This document shows positions 1 through 11,630 of a DNA stretch of 64,000 nt, in pieces; within the stretch, counting starts at the first letter, position 1; the number at the start of each line of letters is the position of its first letter. Both the position numbers and the translations under genes were made by a program. The DNA comes from Micractinium sp. NFX-FRZ (Eukaryota; Chlorophyta; Trebouxiophyceae; Chlorellales; Chlorellaceae): positions 1-64,000 of the forward strand of contig JAPTJF010000084.1 in the NCBI GenBank assembly GCA_029339195.1. Direction: 5' to 3'. The notes beneath the pieces are model-generated. The model saw only the letters and a list, made by a program, of their open reading frames with translations, had not been told where the DNA came from and ran no database searches.

Positions 1-286
1 GGGACTCTTGGAAGCAATAGGAAGCAAAAACAAGCTATTTGGGATAGTCGACTTGTAGTCGACTGGTAGTCGATTCAAAGGTTCACTGCGGAAGCCCGCA
101 GCACAGCAGCGACCGCCCCCCGCAGTGGCCACGAGGGCACCTAGCTGCAGAGCGAGCCTTTGCAGCCTGCCCGCATGCAGATTTGCTTGTGCTTCAATCA
201 AACATTGCCCCTGCACGTTTTATAAGCTGGTTGCTTGTGGGTTTGTGCCCCGTCGCTCTTGCAGCCGCTAGCGGGCATCCAGCAAG
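1..286. other. 5' flank of uL18m gene
   Basis: No gene was found. Positions 46-75 carry three near-copies of a TAGTCGA(C) motif, a small direct repeat of unknown role. The rest is presumed promoter and 5' leader of the uL18 gene, whose ATG is at 287. Confidence 0.4.
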
Positions 287-1083
287 ATGGGCGGGCTTCC
301 TATGCCCAAGGTGAGCGATACGATTGCGATGGCCGTCCCAGAAGCAGCACCGGTAGCTCCAGCCCTGCTGCCCGGCTCGCGCTGCTCCCAGCCGCTCGCT
401 GCAGCGGCTGCAGAGCATGCGAACTGACTGTGCAAAGCCTTGTCAATGGAATGAGGCTCCATGACGGGTCGGGCAGCCTGCACCCTGCCGCCCCGCCTGC
501 TGCCGCCACTGGCTGCCGCCACTGGCTGCCGCCGCCTGCCCACCACTGCATAATGCCGTCTGCTGCCTGCAGCCTCACCACCTGAAGCTGTTCTTCAGCA
601 ACAAGTATGTGTATGCCCAGGTGGTGCGCATGGCAGATGGACACATTGTGGCAGCAGCCAGGTGAGGCAGGCCGCCTGGGTAGGTGGTGCCGACGCGCCC
701 TGCATCTGGGCTGGCATAGTAGCAGGCGCGGGGTTCTGAGGAGCGCCGTCTGCAAGCGGCGGCTGCCGGCGGGGTTCCTTCGCTCCTTGCAGCGTGCCTT
801 GCCCCTCCTCCACACGACCCACACACACCACCCACCTCCCACTCCACCCACCACCACCTGCTGCAGCACGATTGAGCCCCAGGTGCGGGAAGCCCTGAAA
901 ACGGCGGGCACCACGCCGGCATGCGCGGCCGCCGCCACCCACGTGGGCGAGGTGCTGGCGCAGCGTGCGCAGCAGGCGGGGCTGGGCAGCGTGCACTGGA
1001 AGCGGCCGCACGGCGCGCGGTACCACGGCAAGCGGAAGTCGCTGATTGAGGCCATGCGGGCGGCAGGCCTTCCGCTGGTATGA
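287..1083 (+). CDS. uL18m: Mitochondrial-type 50S ribosomal protein uL18 (HES-like)
   Basis: Three exons, 287..310, 573..661 and 867..1083, joined by GT-AG introns in consistent phase, give 109 residues. uL18 sits on the central protuberance of the large ribosomal subunit and contacts 5S rRNA. The protein starts MGGLPMPK and then reads LKLFFSNKYVYAQVV; the middle has THVGEVLAQRAQQAGL and the C terminus has ARYHGKRKSLIEAMRAAGL. These blocks match the plant mitochondrial uL18 family (Arabidopsis HEART STOPPER and relatives), which is shorter and more divergent than plastid uL18. No long presequence is visible, as in the plant relatives, so mitochondrial location is inferred from family. The first exon codes only eight residues; the start was chosen because it is the ATG that splices in phase onto the conserved block. 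Its 3' end faces the ING gene. Confidence 0.85.
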
Positions 1084-1592
1084 GGCGGCTGTGGGCGCCG
1101 GCACCGTGCCAGTGTGGCTGCCTGCTGGGTGCTGCAATCGCCCCCCTGGGGAGCTTGGGTGCTCTGGGGGCCGCAGCTGCCCAGCCCGCTCGCATGCGCA
1201 GCTGGCACTGCACCGCCTGTTGCTGCTTGCCACTCCTGCTTTGCCTTCTGCTCCCTCTCCTGCTTCGCTCTCCACTCTCCACTCTCTGCTGCAGTCTGCT
1301 GCTGCTGCCGCTTAATTTTTTACATGCATTGCAGCACATTATGTGAAAGCATCTGTCATTGCAATTGTACATGCGCCACAATAGGCATAAGATGGAGTCA
1401 GTCGGTCAGTCGTTTGTGATCAGTAACGTCAGCCAAGTCATGCGCACACTGGTGGGTAATGAGAAGCATGGCGAGTGGGGCAGGCAACCAAACGGCACGG
1501 GCAGGCAGCAGAGGACAGGAAAACAAGGTGGTTTTGGCCGCAACCATTGCGCGGCTGCGAGTGCGCAGGCCCTCCATGCTTCTTGCCCGAGG
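1084..1592. other. Convergent 3' regions of uL18m and ING gene
   Basis: No coding exon recognised. Positions 1320-1324 read TTACA, that is TGTAA on the minus strand, the usual chlorophyte polyadenylation signal, about 270 bases beyond the ING stop codon. Transcripts of the two convergent genes probably overlap or abut here. Confidence 0.4.
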
Positions 1593-4064
1593 TCACTTCT
1601 TGCCCAGCGACTTGCGGCAGTCCCTGCAGAACCACTTGCCCTTGGGGCGGTTCTCCTCCGTCAGGCCCACACACCCAAAGTGGAACCACTCGTAGGGGCA
1701 GTCTGCAGGGAGGAGCAGGGGGCACGGAAAAGGTGGGGGTCAGCAGGAGGGCAGGTTGCAGCCAGCAGGGGCAAGTGCGGCCCGGCCCAAAGTGAGCCCA
1801 CAAGCCGCCCCCTTGAAAGGGGCCTGAGCCTGCTGCTGCCCACACCTGAGAGCACCACGCCTTCCGGTGGCAGGTAAGTTCACGCTGCATGAATCGCCCC
1901 ATGGGCACAGCACCTCACAGCGCCTCGCCAGCTCAGGCACCCACCCACCCCAGATCTCACAGCGCCTCGCCAGCTCAGGCACCCATCCACCCGAGCTCTC
2001 GCAGGCAGCATTCTGCCTACATGATCTGCCTCACGTTGCGCACCTACCTCCAAACCGCACTCCACGCCCCACCACCCACCCAGGCTCTCAAAAACAATCA
2101 TAGGGCACATGGAAACTTCCCACTGACCGTGTAGCACACAACCACCTCCCGACCCGCCCCCCCACACCCATCCCGCCCCACCCAGCCGCCCACCTACCCG
2201 GGTTCTCGCACGCAATCATCTCCCCAAACGAGATGCGCTGGCAGTGGCAGTACTTGGGCTCGCTGGGGTCGGCCATCGCCAGCGCTTGCTGCGCAGCAGG
2301 GAGCAGGGCGGCACAGCACGAGAGAGGCACAGAGGTACAGGGTTGAGCGGGCAGGCCGGCAGAAAGGCTGGCAGAACCTCGCTGAACGCAAGTCGGCTGC
2401 CTGTCGCCTCCCCCCAAGGTAGCGCCTTCTACGCACATTGGCTGAACTTCCCCTCCTGGTGGCGCCTTCCCCCTTCTCACTCGCAGCACACTGCTACTGC
2501 TCCCCCCAGCACCCACCTGGTACTGCTCCTCCGGCGTCAGCTTGCGCGTCTCCCCCTCCTTGCGCTTGCGCTTGCCCCCTCCCGAGGTGTCCACGCTGCC
2601 GCCGCCCACCGTGGGCTCCACAGGGGGCAGGCCCAGCCGCTGCCGCTCCTTCGCTATGTCTGCGGGAGGGAGGCAGGCAAGGGGGGCGCAGGGGCAGGAC
2701 AGGAGGGAGCAGAGGGTGAAACATGGCAGAGGTGGGCCCAGCCGCTGCCGACCCTTGACTACTGTCGCACCATGCCAGGCAAGGAGGCAGGGGCGCAAAA
2801 GCACGACGGTGACAGAACAGTTGGGTGGCCACCAAGCCTGACAGCTAGCAGCCCAGCGACTAGTGCTCTCCCTGCTCCTCGGGCACTCGCCTGCATCAAA
2901 CGCCTTGCAGTCCTTGTCTAGCTTGGTGATGTGGCGGTCGATATAGTCGTAGATCTGGGGAGGTTGCAGAGGGGGGGAGGCAGCAGCAGGGGGGGACATA
3001 GAGAGGCACTTGAGGCAGGGAGGCAGCGGGTGGTAGAGCAATCTGACGTGCCCCAAGTTGAACATTGGCGCAGCTGCTGCTGCATTGGCGCAGCTGCTGG
3101 CCTCCCTCACCTCCCAGTACACCTGCAAGGCACGCTTATGTGGCAGCGTTGAGCTTCTCACCCGCTCAGCTGCACCACCTCACCCCGCACCCATACCTAC
3201 CCCCTGCGCACACCCGCTTGGCAATCCCTGCACGCCGTACCGCTGTGTGCCGATGTTTTGGGAGTGCTCGTGGGAGCATTCGGCTTCTTCCGCCCCAGAC
3301 AAGAAAGACAAGAAGAGGAGCCCCCAACCTCACCTGCGTGGCAATGTTGAGCTTCTCATCGCTCAGCTTGACCAGTTCATTCATGTTGGCCTCAATCCGC
3401 TCCGAGCACTCCTTCTCCGCTGCTGCCGCTGACACTGCCGCCGCTTTATGCCGCTTGGTGGGCGATTGGACCGGCTCTGCGTGGGTGGGGAGGGGGCGGC
3501 AGGGGGGCTCAGGCAAAACATGTGTTTTGCAGAGGGGCAACAGCTGGCAATGACAGCATCCCCATGCAATGTGGTGGCGCAGAGCACGCGAGTCGATTAG
3601 AGGCAATGATTTCAAGCCCTGCCTTTCAAGCGGTGGCAGATCAACAACGGGCAGTTGGCGCACGAACATGGCGCACCTTGCTGCCGCTCCGCCGCCGCTT
3701 TGAGCTGCTGTAGAACGTCGCCGTCCACTTGCTGCTGCAGCCGGGCTGACCGCTCATCCAGCTCGCGCATGAGCCCAAACTGTCGTCGCAGCTCGAGCGG
3801 TACATCCGACACGCCTGCAGACGGGAGGGGAGATGTGTGGGGCTGCGCAAGCAAGCGCAGTGCAGGCGGCGGCGAGCGGCGGCGACAGCAGTCGCACTCC
3901 GCCCAGGTTGTCGCGGGGCTGCCCACGTACGTTTGTAACAGTTTCAGGACTCTTGCTGCACTGTCTGTGACCGCCAGCGGCAAGCTGGGCAGCGCGGCGA
4001 GACCAAAAGCAACACAAGCCACCCAGCGCTCACTCTCAATGTAACTTCTGAGGTAGGACGCCAT
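1593..4064 (-). CDS. ING: ING-family PHD-finger chromatin protein
   Basis: Seven exons on the minus strand: 4034..4064, 3677..3814, 3334..3476, 2891..2954, 2517..2659, 2198..2288 and 1593..1702. All junctions are in phase and give 239 residues, the usual ING length. The N-terminal ING domain (about 4-105) has [20 protein letters not shown] and [16 protein letters not shown] basic stretch ([14 protein letters not shown]) follows. The C-terminal PHD finger (about 186-234) keeps all eight zinc ligands: C187, C189, C200, C205, H211, C214, C229, C232, plus Y186 and W209, the aromatic residues that hold trimethyl-Lys4 of histone H3. ING proteins are subunits of histone acetyltransferase or deacetylase complexes in the nucleus. 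The intron after 2891 begins with GC, not GT (context CAG|GCGAGT). The ATG at 4064 is fixed by the phase-1 splice that restores YIESVSDVPLE. Confidence 0.93.
1914..1997. repeat. 42-bp direct tandem repeat in ING intron 6
   Basis: Two near-identical 42-bp units, 1914-1955 and 1956-1997, lie in the last intron of the ING gene. Each begins CTCACAGCGCCTCGCCAGCT. No function is apparent. Confidence 0.8.
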
Positions 4065-4628
4065 TGTGCGCCCTCTTTGGATCACTTCCCAGCGCGCTCT
4101 GCCTCCGCTGCTTTTAAGGCGATGGGCTGTCGCGCGGAGCAGAAGAGCGGAGCAGCGGCTCCTTGGCTCGTCTTTAGTTCTAGGCAGCGTGAGTGAGTGT
4201 TGCGCGCCAAGCAGCCCAGAAGCGCAGTCTCCCACCCAGCCAGCCTGGCGGGCGGTGGCCACCCATGGCGGCACAGCAGCTGCCGTGCGACGGATCTTAC
4301 AAGCTCTGATGCTGTATTTGATACAATGTGTATGAGGTACTACATACCTGATCACAGATGCTGGGCTCAGATGCATCCGGCTGCACACGCCACATCCTGG
4401 GAGAGCATGCCGTGCTCGGAGGGCCGGCCCCACCCCACCTGACGCTCTCGACCTGAGCTTGCAACATTGACGGCGCCGTTACACAGGCCTTCCAAGACTG
4501 TGACCGCCATTCAAAGCAGGATACGCAGCATCCTCCAGCAGCGGATGCACCTCCCCGCTCAGTCCTCTGCGCCACGCAGGTATGTGTGGCTGCAGGCCCC
4601 GCTCAGCACAGAATGGGGTGCGCCCCGC
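4065..4628. other. Intergenic: ING promoter and UTP25 3' end
   Basis: No gene seen. Minus-strand TGTAA motifs at 4479-4483 and 4297-4301 are candidate polyadenylation signals for UTP25, whose stop codon is at 4629-4631. The part nearest 4065 should hold the ING promoter. Confidence 0.4.
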
Positions 4629-7183
4629 TCAGCAGAAGAGGAAGGTGTTTGTCTTGCGCTCCTTGAGCATCTTGGCGCTGCGCGCGCTGCCCACCACGCG
4701 CTCCAGCCGCAGCGCGTCGTACTTGCTAAACACCGCAGTCACTGCAGGGGGGTGAAAGATGTTGCTGAGGGCTGGTGCAGGGAAGAGAGGGCGGCAGGGG
4801 AGCACCAGGTAGCGCCGTGTGACGGATGCTGGGCACCGTGACGGAGCCGCCCAGATGAGGGCGTGAGCAGGGCAGCATGGCAGCGTGGTGGCAGGCACAT
4901 GCTGTCCTGGCTTGTTTTTCTTTCCATTCTTGCTTGGCCCTGTCAGCAGTCAGTGCACACACCTGTGGGTGTCTCCCCCGAGGGTCCCCCCTCCTCCAGC
5001 AGGTTGAGCAGCTCCGCATAGAAGTCGGCGTTCTCGGGCAGCTGGTAGAACAGGATGTCCTGCGAGCAAGGAAGAGGAAGCGGGACAGGGCACATAGTGC
5101 GTAAGCATGAAGGCATGCACCTCTTGTGGCACCCTTTGTGGCAGGGGGGTCACTGCCTCTGGCCACTGCAACATCGGGCCGCGGGACGACGAGGCAGCAC
5201 CCAACTGTTAGCAGCATCCTCTGCTTGCACCGAAACTCGTCTTTCCTCTTCAGCCCCACCTGCGCGCCCCGAATGCGGTGGCGGTTGTAGAACTGGGCAC
5301 GCTCCGTGTAGAGCAGCACCTGCGGGCAGGGAAGAGATGGGGCAGTAGTGGGGAGGGCAGAGGAGTGCAGAGGGTTGGATGAAGCAGGGAGGGAAATTGG
5401 TACGCTGCAGGGCGGGGTGACACGGGGGGAAACAGGCGCTGTGTAGGGCTTGGGAACCCCAACTTCCTGGGCGGTGCACTCAACAAGTTGTTTGCAGTCG
5501 AGCAACCGCGCTCACCCGCTTGCGGCGGTCGAAGAAGTATGAGCGTGCGCGCGCCGAGTCGCTGCGCTCTGTGTATTCGCACAGCCCCAGGAAGGAGGCC
5601 ATTTCCTGGCGCAGGAAGTTGCGCACCCTGTGGAGGGGGGACACACAGGCAGGGAGGGAGGGCGGGGTGGAGAGAAGGACATGTGTGTGTGTGCGGGCGG
5701 GGGGGGGGGGGGGGGGGGGAGTGGGCTAAGGGGAGGTGGGGCATGGGTACACCAGCGGAAAAGGATGATTTCCTGGTGCAAGACGGAGTTTGAAGTCGAA
5801 GAAACATTGGGGTTGCCCGACATGTCGGCACATCAACCCAGCCAGTACACGCCCCGCCCCGCCCACCCACCTGACATAGTCGAAATAGGAGGGCAGGTAT
5901 ATGAGGTGGCCGCCCGACCGCCCGCTCTCCTTGATGCGCGGCCACAGCACGCGCTTGAAGTGCTCGAAGCGGGCGTCGGCATCGCCCAGGGGGGCGGCTG
6001 CTGAGCTGGCGCTGGCTGCTGAGCTGGCGCCAGGCAGGCGCTCGAAGATCTGGCGGGCCTGGGGGATGACACGGGAGAGGACGCCTGGGTGGGCGGGCTT
6101 AAGCCGCGCCTTGCCGCCGTGGTTGCGGCAGGTGCGCCCCAGCAGCGCGTTCATTTCGGCAGACGCAAAGCTGGAGAGCAGGACGGTCTGGCGGTACAGC
6201 GCGCCCTGGCCGCTGCGGGGCGGGCGGGCAGGCAGGAAGGGTGGCGGGGTGGGGGGAGGAGTGTGAGGGAGATATGGCGAAACAAGAAACAAGCACTTCA
6301 CAACAGCATTCTATAGTGGGTTGGGGCAAACGGGCGTGGGTGGTGGGCATCTGTGCAAGCACGCCGTGCCAGCGCACCCTGGCCACGCACCAGGCAAGTC
6401 TATAGACACCCGCACACACAGTGTCCATTTACACACGAACAGTGGTGATGCTGGTTGGTCCCTACCTGAGCGCCCAGTCACGCACGCGCATCATGTCCAC
6501 TCCGTGCCCGTCCTTGGGGATGCGGTTCAACGACTCAAACACTGCCGGTGCAGGGTCGGGTGCAGGGTGGGGTGGATTTGTCAGCATGTTGCAGGGGGGC
6601 GACTTTGTGAGCAACATATTGGTGGCGGGGAGGCGCAGCAAGGCAGAGGCTCGAGGGCAGTCCAGGGTGAAGCACGAGCATGCATGTCAGAGCTGATTTG
6701 TCCCCACAACAAAGGTCCAAGCGCCTGCCTGCGCACCTGTCACCACGTGCGCCCAGTTCTGCATGAGCATCACGTCTGCCCGCTCAGCCACCAGGATCTC
6801 AATGGAGGACAGAAAGTCGGCGGCCCCGGCATCGTCGCCCGCCTCTGCAAAACAATGGTTAAGCACATGAAAGGTAGGCACGCGATTCAGCAACCAGGGT
6901 CTGAATTGAAGGCAATCAATCGGCGGGACCTGCACCGTTGCCTGCCTCTGCAAGGGGGATGAAGGCAGGCATCGAAGGCATGGGGACGCGGGGTGGGGCG
7001 CTGGGCGCTGGGAACCCGCCCCTGCAGAAAGGTTGGGGCACAGACTGATGCTGGAGCAAGCAATGCTGCACCTCCTTCAGTGCTGTGCAACTTGACAAGT
7101 CCGGGCGCAGGCGCCCGCCAGGACACGTTTTGCCCAGCCAGCTCCAGGCATCCGCCAGCCAGGCATCCAGCTAACCAGCCAGC

Positions 7184-7214
<31 letters not shown>

Positions 7215-10200
7215 GGAACACAAGCACCCACCCACCCACCCGCCAGCTTGGTAGCCAGAGCCAGTGGGGAGGCCACGATGATGTCCGAGTCAAAGAAGTC
7301 GGAGAACAGCTTGACGGCGCCCCTGCGGGGGGGGGGAAGGGAGGGAGGGATGTGGAACGGGGCATCCAAAGGTGAAAGAACCGTTGCAAGTACCATGCAA
7401 CCAACGCACAGGCGCAAGCTTGACGCCGTTGGAGCGCCACACAACAAAGGAAACTGCCGCCCCACCACACACACTGCATGGGCTTGGTGCCCAGGCAGAA
7501 ATGGGCGCCACAGACACAACCAATCAAGCACTCGGGGCAGCAAGCCGTCCCTCACCGCGTGATCTTGATGCCCAGGCGGAAGTGGTCGTCCATGTTGCCC
7601 CCAAACAGCGCGCGGTGCTCCGCTGGCTTGCGCGCCACCGCGCCCTTCTCGCGCTCCGTCAGCTCCTCGCCTGTGGGGCAGGGCGGCAGCAGGCAGCAGA
7701 GCGGGGGTGGGGTGGGGGTCAACACAAGCAGGGGCTGGAGCTTGGTCGCCTCGCCTGCGGGGGAGGGTGCGGCAGGGTGGGATCCAGCAGCATGTTGAAA
7801 GAGAGCTCGCCCTCAACAAGCGCTGCTCCCCTGAGATGCGGCCGTTCACGTCACTGCCTCCTCTACCTCCCCCCCCCCCACAACCACCCACCCCGTGCAC
7901 GTCCCCCCCGCTGTCCTCCTCCTGCCCCCCATGTCGGGACATAGATGATTCACCTAGATTCATCCCCAAACTCCTCAAGTCATATCCCCCCGTCCCCCCA
8001 TGCCGGGAGCTGAGCCCCGACGTCCTCCCCACGTCTCTTGGCTGCTCACCTTCGTCCCCAAACTCCTCCAGGAAGCGCTGCTTCCCCTGGATCGAGTCTG
8101 TCCGCGTCTCCTTCACCGCCAGCGCCAGCAGCCGGCTCACCAGCCGCAGCGCCAGGTTGCGCTGGGGCAGCAGCAGCAGCACCTGGGGTTGTGGGCAGGG
8201 CGCAGGGGGTAGGGGCGACGAGGGGAGAGGAGGGGCGTCAGCGTACTGGGGGACTGGTTGGCAGGGCAGGTGCACAGGGCAGGGCAGGCAGGGGCGTACC
8301 CAGATCCAATAGCACCGCAATTTCAGGGCAGGGCGCCTTCTGCTCCCGACAGCTCACCCCCCTGCTGCCCCCCAAAGCCCCTGGCCCCACCTTGGCCCGC
8401 GTGAAGCCCTGGTCTTTAGGCACCGCATCCACGGCAGGCGCCTCGCCGCCCGCCGCCGCCCGCAGGCGGTCGTTGTTCTTCTTGATGCGGTCGGCTGCCT
8501 TGGCGCAGTGGCTCAGCACGTGCAGCAGCACGGCATCCAGCTGTGGATCGGGGGCGTCTGCTCAGGATGTGGGATGGGGGGAGGGAGAGCGCCGAGAGAC
8601 GAGGGGAGCGCGTTGGTAAGGGTGCAGGGCCGGGACGGATGTGGGGGGCAGGGCGGGGCAGCACCGCATGGGGCAGGACTGAGCGTGGGAGCAGGCAGGC
8701 ATGAGGCATGAGGGAGAGGGCGTGACTCCAGAAGAAAGCAGGTCGCGTCAGAGGCGGGCATCAATGCACGGCGTGCGGACGCCGGGAACATGTGGCAGGG
8801 GGCGGGGCGCACCTGGCGCCGTGGGGTAGGGCCGGCAGGGCAGGAGCAGGTCGGAGTAGCAGCTGAGCAGCGCAAACAGAGCCTGCTGCTGCCCATCCAC
8901 AAAGTCCCCGCCGCCTGCCGCTGATGCCCCTGCTGCCCCTGCTGCGCCTGCTGCCTGCGCCCCGTTTGCCGCAGCCGCCGGCGCCGCTGCCGGGGCAGCC
9001 ACCTCCCGCCAGCGGCCCGCCAGCCGCTCCTTCACCCCATACGCTGCCAGGTCCGACGGGGCAGACTGCAAGGGGGCGGCAGGTGGTTGGGGTCAGGGAA
9101 CACATGCCTGAAACTCAAGTGGGGAGGGCGGCCTGCAGAGCAATGCTGTCGGTGGTAATAAAGAGGCAGCCAGGCGCATGCTGTGGTCCAGTTGAGCCGC
9201 CTGCAACAATCAGCTGCTGCCACAGTCAAAGAGCAGAGCAGAGGCCATCCAGCTGTGCATGCTCAGTCCCCCCAGCCCACCTGCGGAAGGCTGGTGCCCT
9301 CCGCCGCTTGCAGCGCAGCGTCGGGCCACTGGCGCAGCACATCCGCCGCCACCGCCGGCCCCTGCTCGCCGCCCTTGCTGCCGCCGCTGGCGCCCTTGGT
9401 GCCCTTGCCGCCCTTGCTTGCAGAGGCAGCGGGGCGGCAGTCCAGGTAGCGCGTGCGCGGGGCGCTATCATCCAGCAGCACCGCGGCCTCCTCCTCACTC
9501 AACTCCCTGCACCCCAACCAGCAGCGGCAGCCAGCAGTGAGTGTGCAGCGCAGCGGCAGTGGGTGTCCAGTGCAGCAGCAGGACCTGCCCTGCGCAGCGA
9601 CCCCTCAGCTGCAGTGCAGCACACTGTCCCCCGCCGCCCACACAACCACGAATGCACAAAGCGCCAGGTGGGATACCTGTTGCTGCCGGCCCGGGCTGCA
9701 AACCAGGCCCAACCGCAGATGCAGCCAGCAACAAGCCCCACAGGCACTGATTTAGGTCAATCACCGCACCTGCCAAAGTGCTCAATGTAGTGATCCTCAA
9801 CTGCCGCTGCCGCTGCTGCGACTGCCTCCCCTTGTCCCTGGGCATCACCCCCGCCGCTGGGCAGCCGCTGCCGCCGCTCCAGCTGTGCCTCCCCAGCCGC
9901 CTCCTCCCCCTCGCTGCCGCTGCTGTCGTGCTCGCTGCCGCTGGCGTGCCCGTTGGCCTGCGCTGCTGCGGCCTCCTCCTCATGCTCCTCCTCTGCCGCT
10001 GCCTTGTCGTCGCTGCCACCCTCCTCCTCAGAGCCGGGCAGAGACTCCAGATCTGAACCGCCCTCCTCACCCTCCTCCTCTTCTTCCTCGCTGCCTAGCT
10101 CTGAACCCTCCTCCTCCTCCTCCTCTTCATCTTCCTCATCTGAGGAGGCATCAGAGTCGCCCGCCTGCTCGCGCTGCCGCTGCTGCAGCGCGTCAGCAAA

Positions 10201-10662
10201 CGAGCCGCCACGGGTGCTCAGGGAGCCGAGCAGGCGCGAGTAGGCGGCAGCCGCCTGCTGCTCCTCCTCACCCTCTGCAGCCGTGCCATTGGCTACTGCT
10301 GCTGCTGCTGCGTCTGCCATTGCCCCGTTGACAGCTCCGTCATCGTCGCTGTCACTGGCGCTGCCGGCGCCGCGCTGCCGCCGCTCCGCCTGCTCTGCCG
10401 CCAGCCGCCGCTGCTCCTTCGCTGCCTGCTTCGCCGCCGCCTCTGCCTTGCGCTGCTTGCGCAGCGCGGTGCGCGTGTTCTTGCTGGTGTGGGAAGCAGC
10501 CAGGGCAGCAAAGCCGCCATTGGCCAGCTGGCGGCGCAGCGCTTCAGTGGGGTCCTCGGGAGCCGCCGGGCCGCCGCCACCGCTCTGCTGGGGGTCTGGC
10601 CGCCGCTGCTGGCTGGCCCCGCCACCCAGCTTGCGCTTTTTCAGGGCCTGCGCTAAGCCCAT
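4629..10662 (-). CDS. UTP25: U3 snoRNA-associated protein 25 (UTP25 / DEF)
   Basis: Fourteen exons on the minus strand: 9770..10662, 9281..9506, 8813..9065, 8391..8557, 8050..8182, 7556..7670, 7240..7322, 6737..6844, 6466..6541, 5871..6212, 5516..5627, 5260..5319, 4963..5059 and 4629..4741. All junctions are GT-AG and in phase, giving 925 residues. UTP25 is a nucleolar factor of the 90S/SSU processome needed for early 18S rRNA cleavages; its fold resembles a DEAD-box helicase without the catalytic motifs. The first exon codes a lysine/arginine-rich head (MGLAQALKKRKLGG) and long Asp/Glu runs. Conserved family blocks follow: KVLLLLPQRNLALRLVS, VKLFSDFFDSDIIVASPLAL, IEILVAERADVMLMQNWAHV, YRQTVLLSSFASAEMNALLG, YLPSYFDYVRVRNFLRQEM and the C-terminal KERKTNTFLFC. 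The ATG at 10662 is the first in-frame ATG and has good context. BMS1, another processome factor, lies head-to-head. Confidence 0.94.
5699..5719. repeat. Poly-G tract in UTP25 intron 10
   Basis: A run of 21 consecutive G residues on the plus strand, in an intron. It is a simple repeat and a likely site of length variation or sequencing error. Confidence 0.85.
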
Positions 10663-11077
10663 GCTGCTGTTATGTGCCTGCGGAGGGTGAGAAAGAGGGG
10701 CCGGCTGTGAGGCGTTGGACAACGAGGTGCGACATCGTGCATGGCGGGTGGGAAGGTGGCTGGGCGATGACTCGCACCTTCACTCTATCCCAGTATTGCA
10801 CTGTAAGTCAAGAGGGGGCCAGTTGAAGCTGACGGACTGACCTGGTCTGGCGAGTTCGCTATGCAGGCCTTGCGCCTTGTCGCTGCGCAATAAGAAATAT
10901 ATATGCGTGTGTTTATGTAGCGATGGAGGGCGTGAATGCCCACATGCATGTGTGTGAGCATGCTGCGCCGCTGGCGGCAGGCGGGAGCGGGGATGCAGTC
11001 GAGCATGAGGCGGTGAAGTCAAGCACGAGAAGACAAGTGGGAATGCCCTGCCTCCGTCCCGCTTGCCTGTGCTTGAA
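10663..11077. other. Intergenic between UTP25 and putative small gene
   Basis: About 415 bases with no convincing exon. It is expected to carry the UTP25 promoter (minus strand) and the 3' end of the small minus-strand gene at 11078-11368. Confidence 0.35.
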
Positions 11078-11368
11078 TCAGCACATTCCGACGTCCGCTT
11101 TGCATGCATCGCCCTGAGCAGCAGCCTGCCGCTGCAATGTGCGCTCTGCAGGACAGTCGAGCAGCAACAGCAATCCAGTGCACTTGATTATATTCCAAGG
11201 CCTGATGAGGATAACCACAATGGCAGCGCACCACACATGATCGGTTGCAAACAACTGTGTCTTTGCCCAGCACGACTGCTTCGTGCCGTCGTCCCCCGCT
11301 TCTTTCGCCGTGCTGGCGGCGGCCGCCGCCAGAGTGGCAGTGGCAGGCTCCTGCTGTGCGCTGGCCAT
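11078..11368 (-). CDS. Putative 96-residue membrane protein
   Basis: A single-exon reading frame of 96 residues starting at ATG 11368 (good context, ATGGCC). The N-terminal third is Ala/Thr-rich. The middle has one strong hydrophobic stretch beginning VWCAAIVVILI, and the C terminus contains cysteines. I do not recognise a family. Support comes from upstream: on the minus strand a CCAAT box (11504-11508) and a TATA-like TTATAAAG (11490-11497) lie about 120-140 bases before the ATG. Against it, codon use is more AT-rich than in neighbouring genes and no splice structure or homology confirms it. It could instead be a 5' leader or noncoding transcript. Confidence 0.35.
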   Translation of the reverse strand: MASAQQEPATATLAAAAASTAKEAGDDGTKQSCWAKTQLFATDHVWCAAIVVILIRPWNIIKCTGLLLLLDCPAERTLQRQAAAQGDACKADVGMC

Positions 11369-11630
11369 GTCCCTGCGGCTGCCATCTGCCGCCGAGCCGG
11401 TGCGACACTCCAAAATAGCGGCTGCAAAATAGCAGGGGCATGCCTCTTGTCTCGAGCGCTCTGCATGTGTGAACTGTGGCCTCGTGCAGCTTTATAACAG
11501 CTCATTGGCGGCTATCGAACAGCAAGAAAGGCAGCCGGCATATAACAGCACCAAGCAGGGGGCCTGGCCCAGTGGCGCGCAGGCGGGCGGCGAGCACCTC
11601 GGCTAGGACAGCTGCAGGAGCGCGCTAGCG
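11369..11630. promoter_or_regulatory. Bidirectional promoter region upstream of BMS1
   Basis: This 260-base stretch has promoter-like elements facing both ways. On the minus strand there is CCAAT at 11504-11508 and TTATAAAG at 11490-11497. On the plus strand CATATAAC at 11539-11546 lies about 85 bases before the BMS1 ATG. The assignments are by motif and spacing only. Confidence 0.45.

Noticed and set aside
300..1381. Long minus-strand open frames opposite the uL18 gene
   Set aside because: High GC makes long antisense frames common; the plus-strand exons carry clear uL18 similarity and splice sites.
3111..3122. 12-base mini-exon (VYWE) with AG before and GT after, in the ING gene
   Set aside because: It is in phase, but skipping it gives [13 protein letters not shown], which matches the ING family without an insertion.
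9953..10243. Plus-strand Ser/Pro-rich frame opposite UTP25 exon 1
   Set aside because: It is a shadow of the Asp/Glu-rich coding strand.
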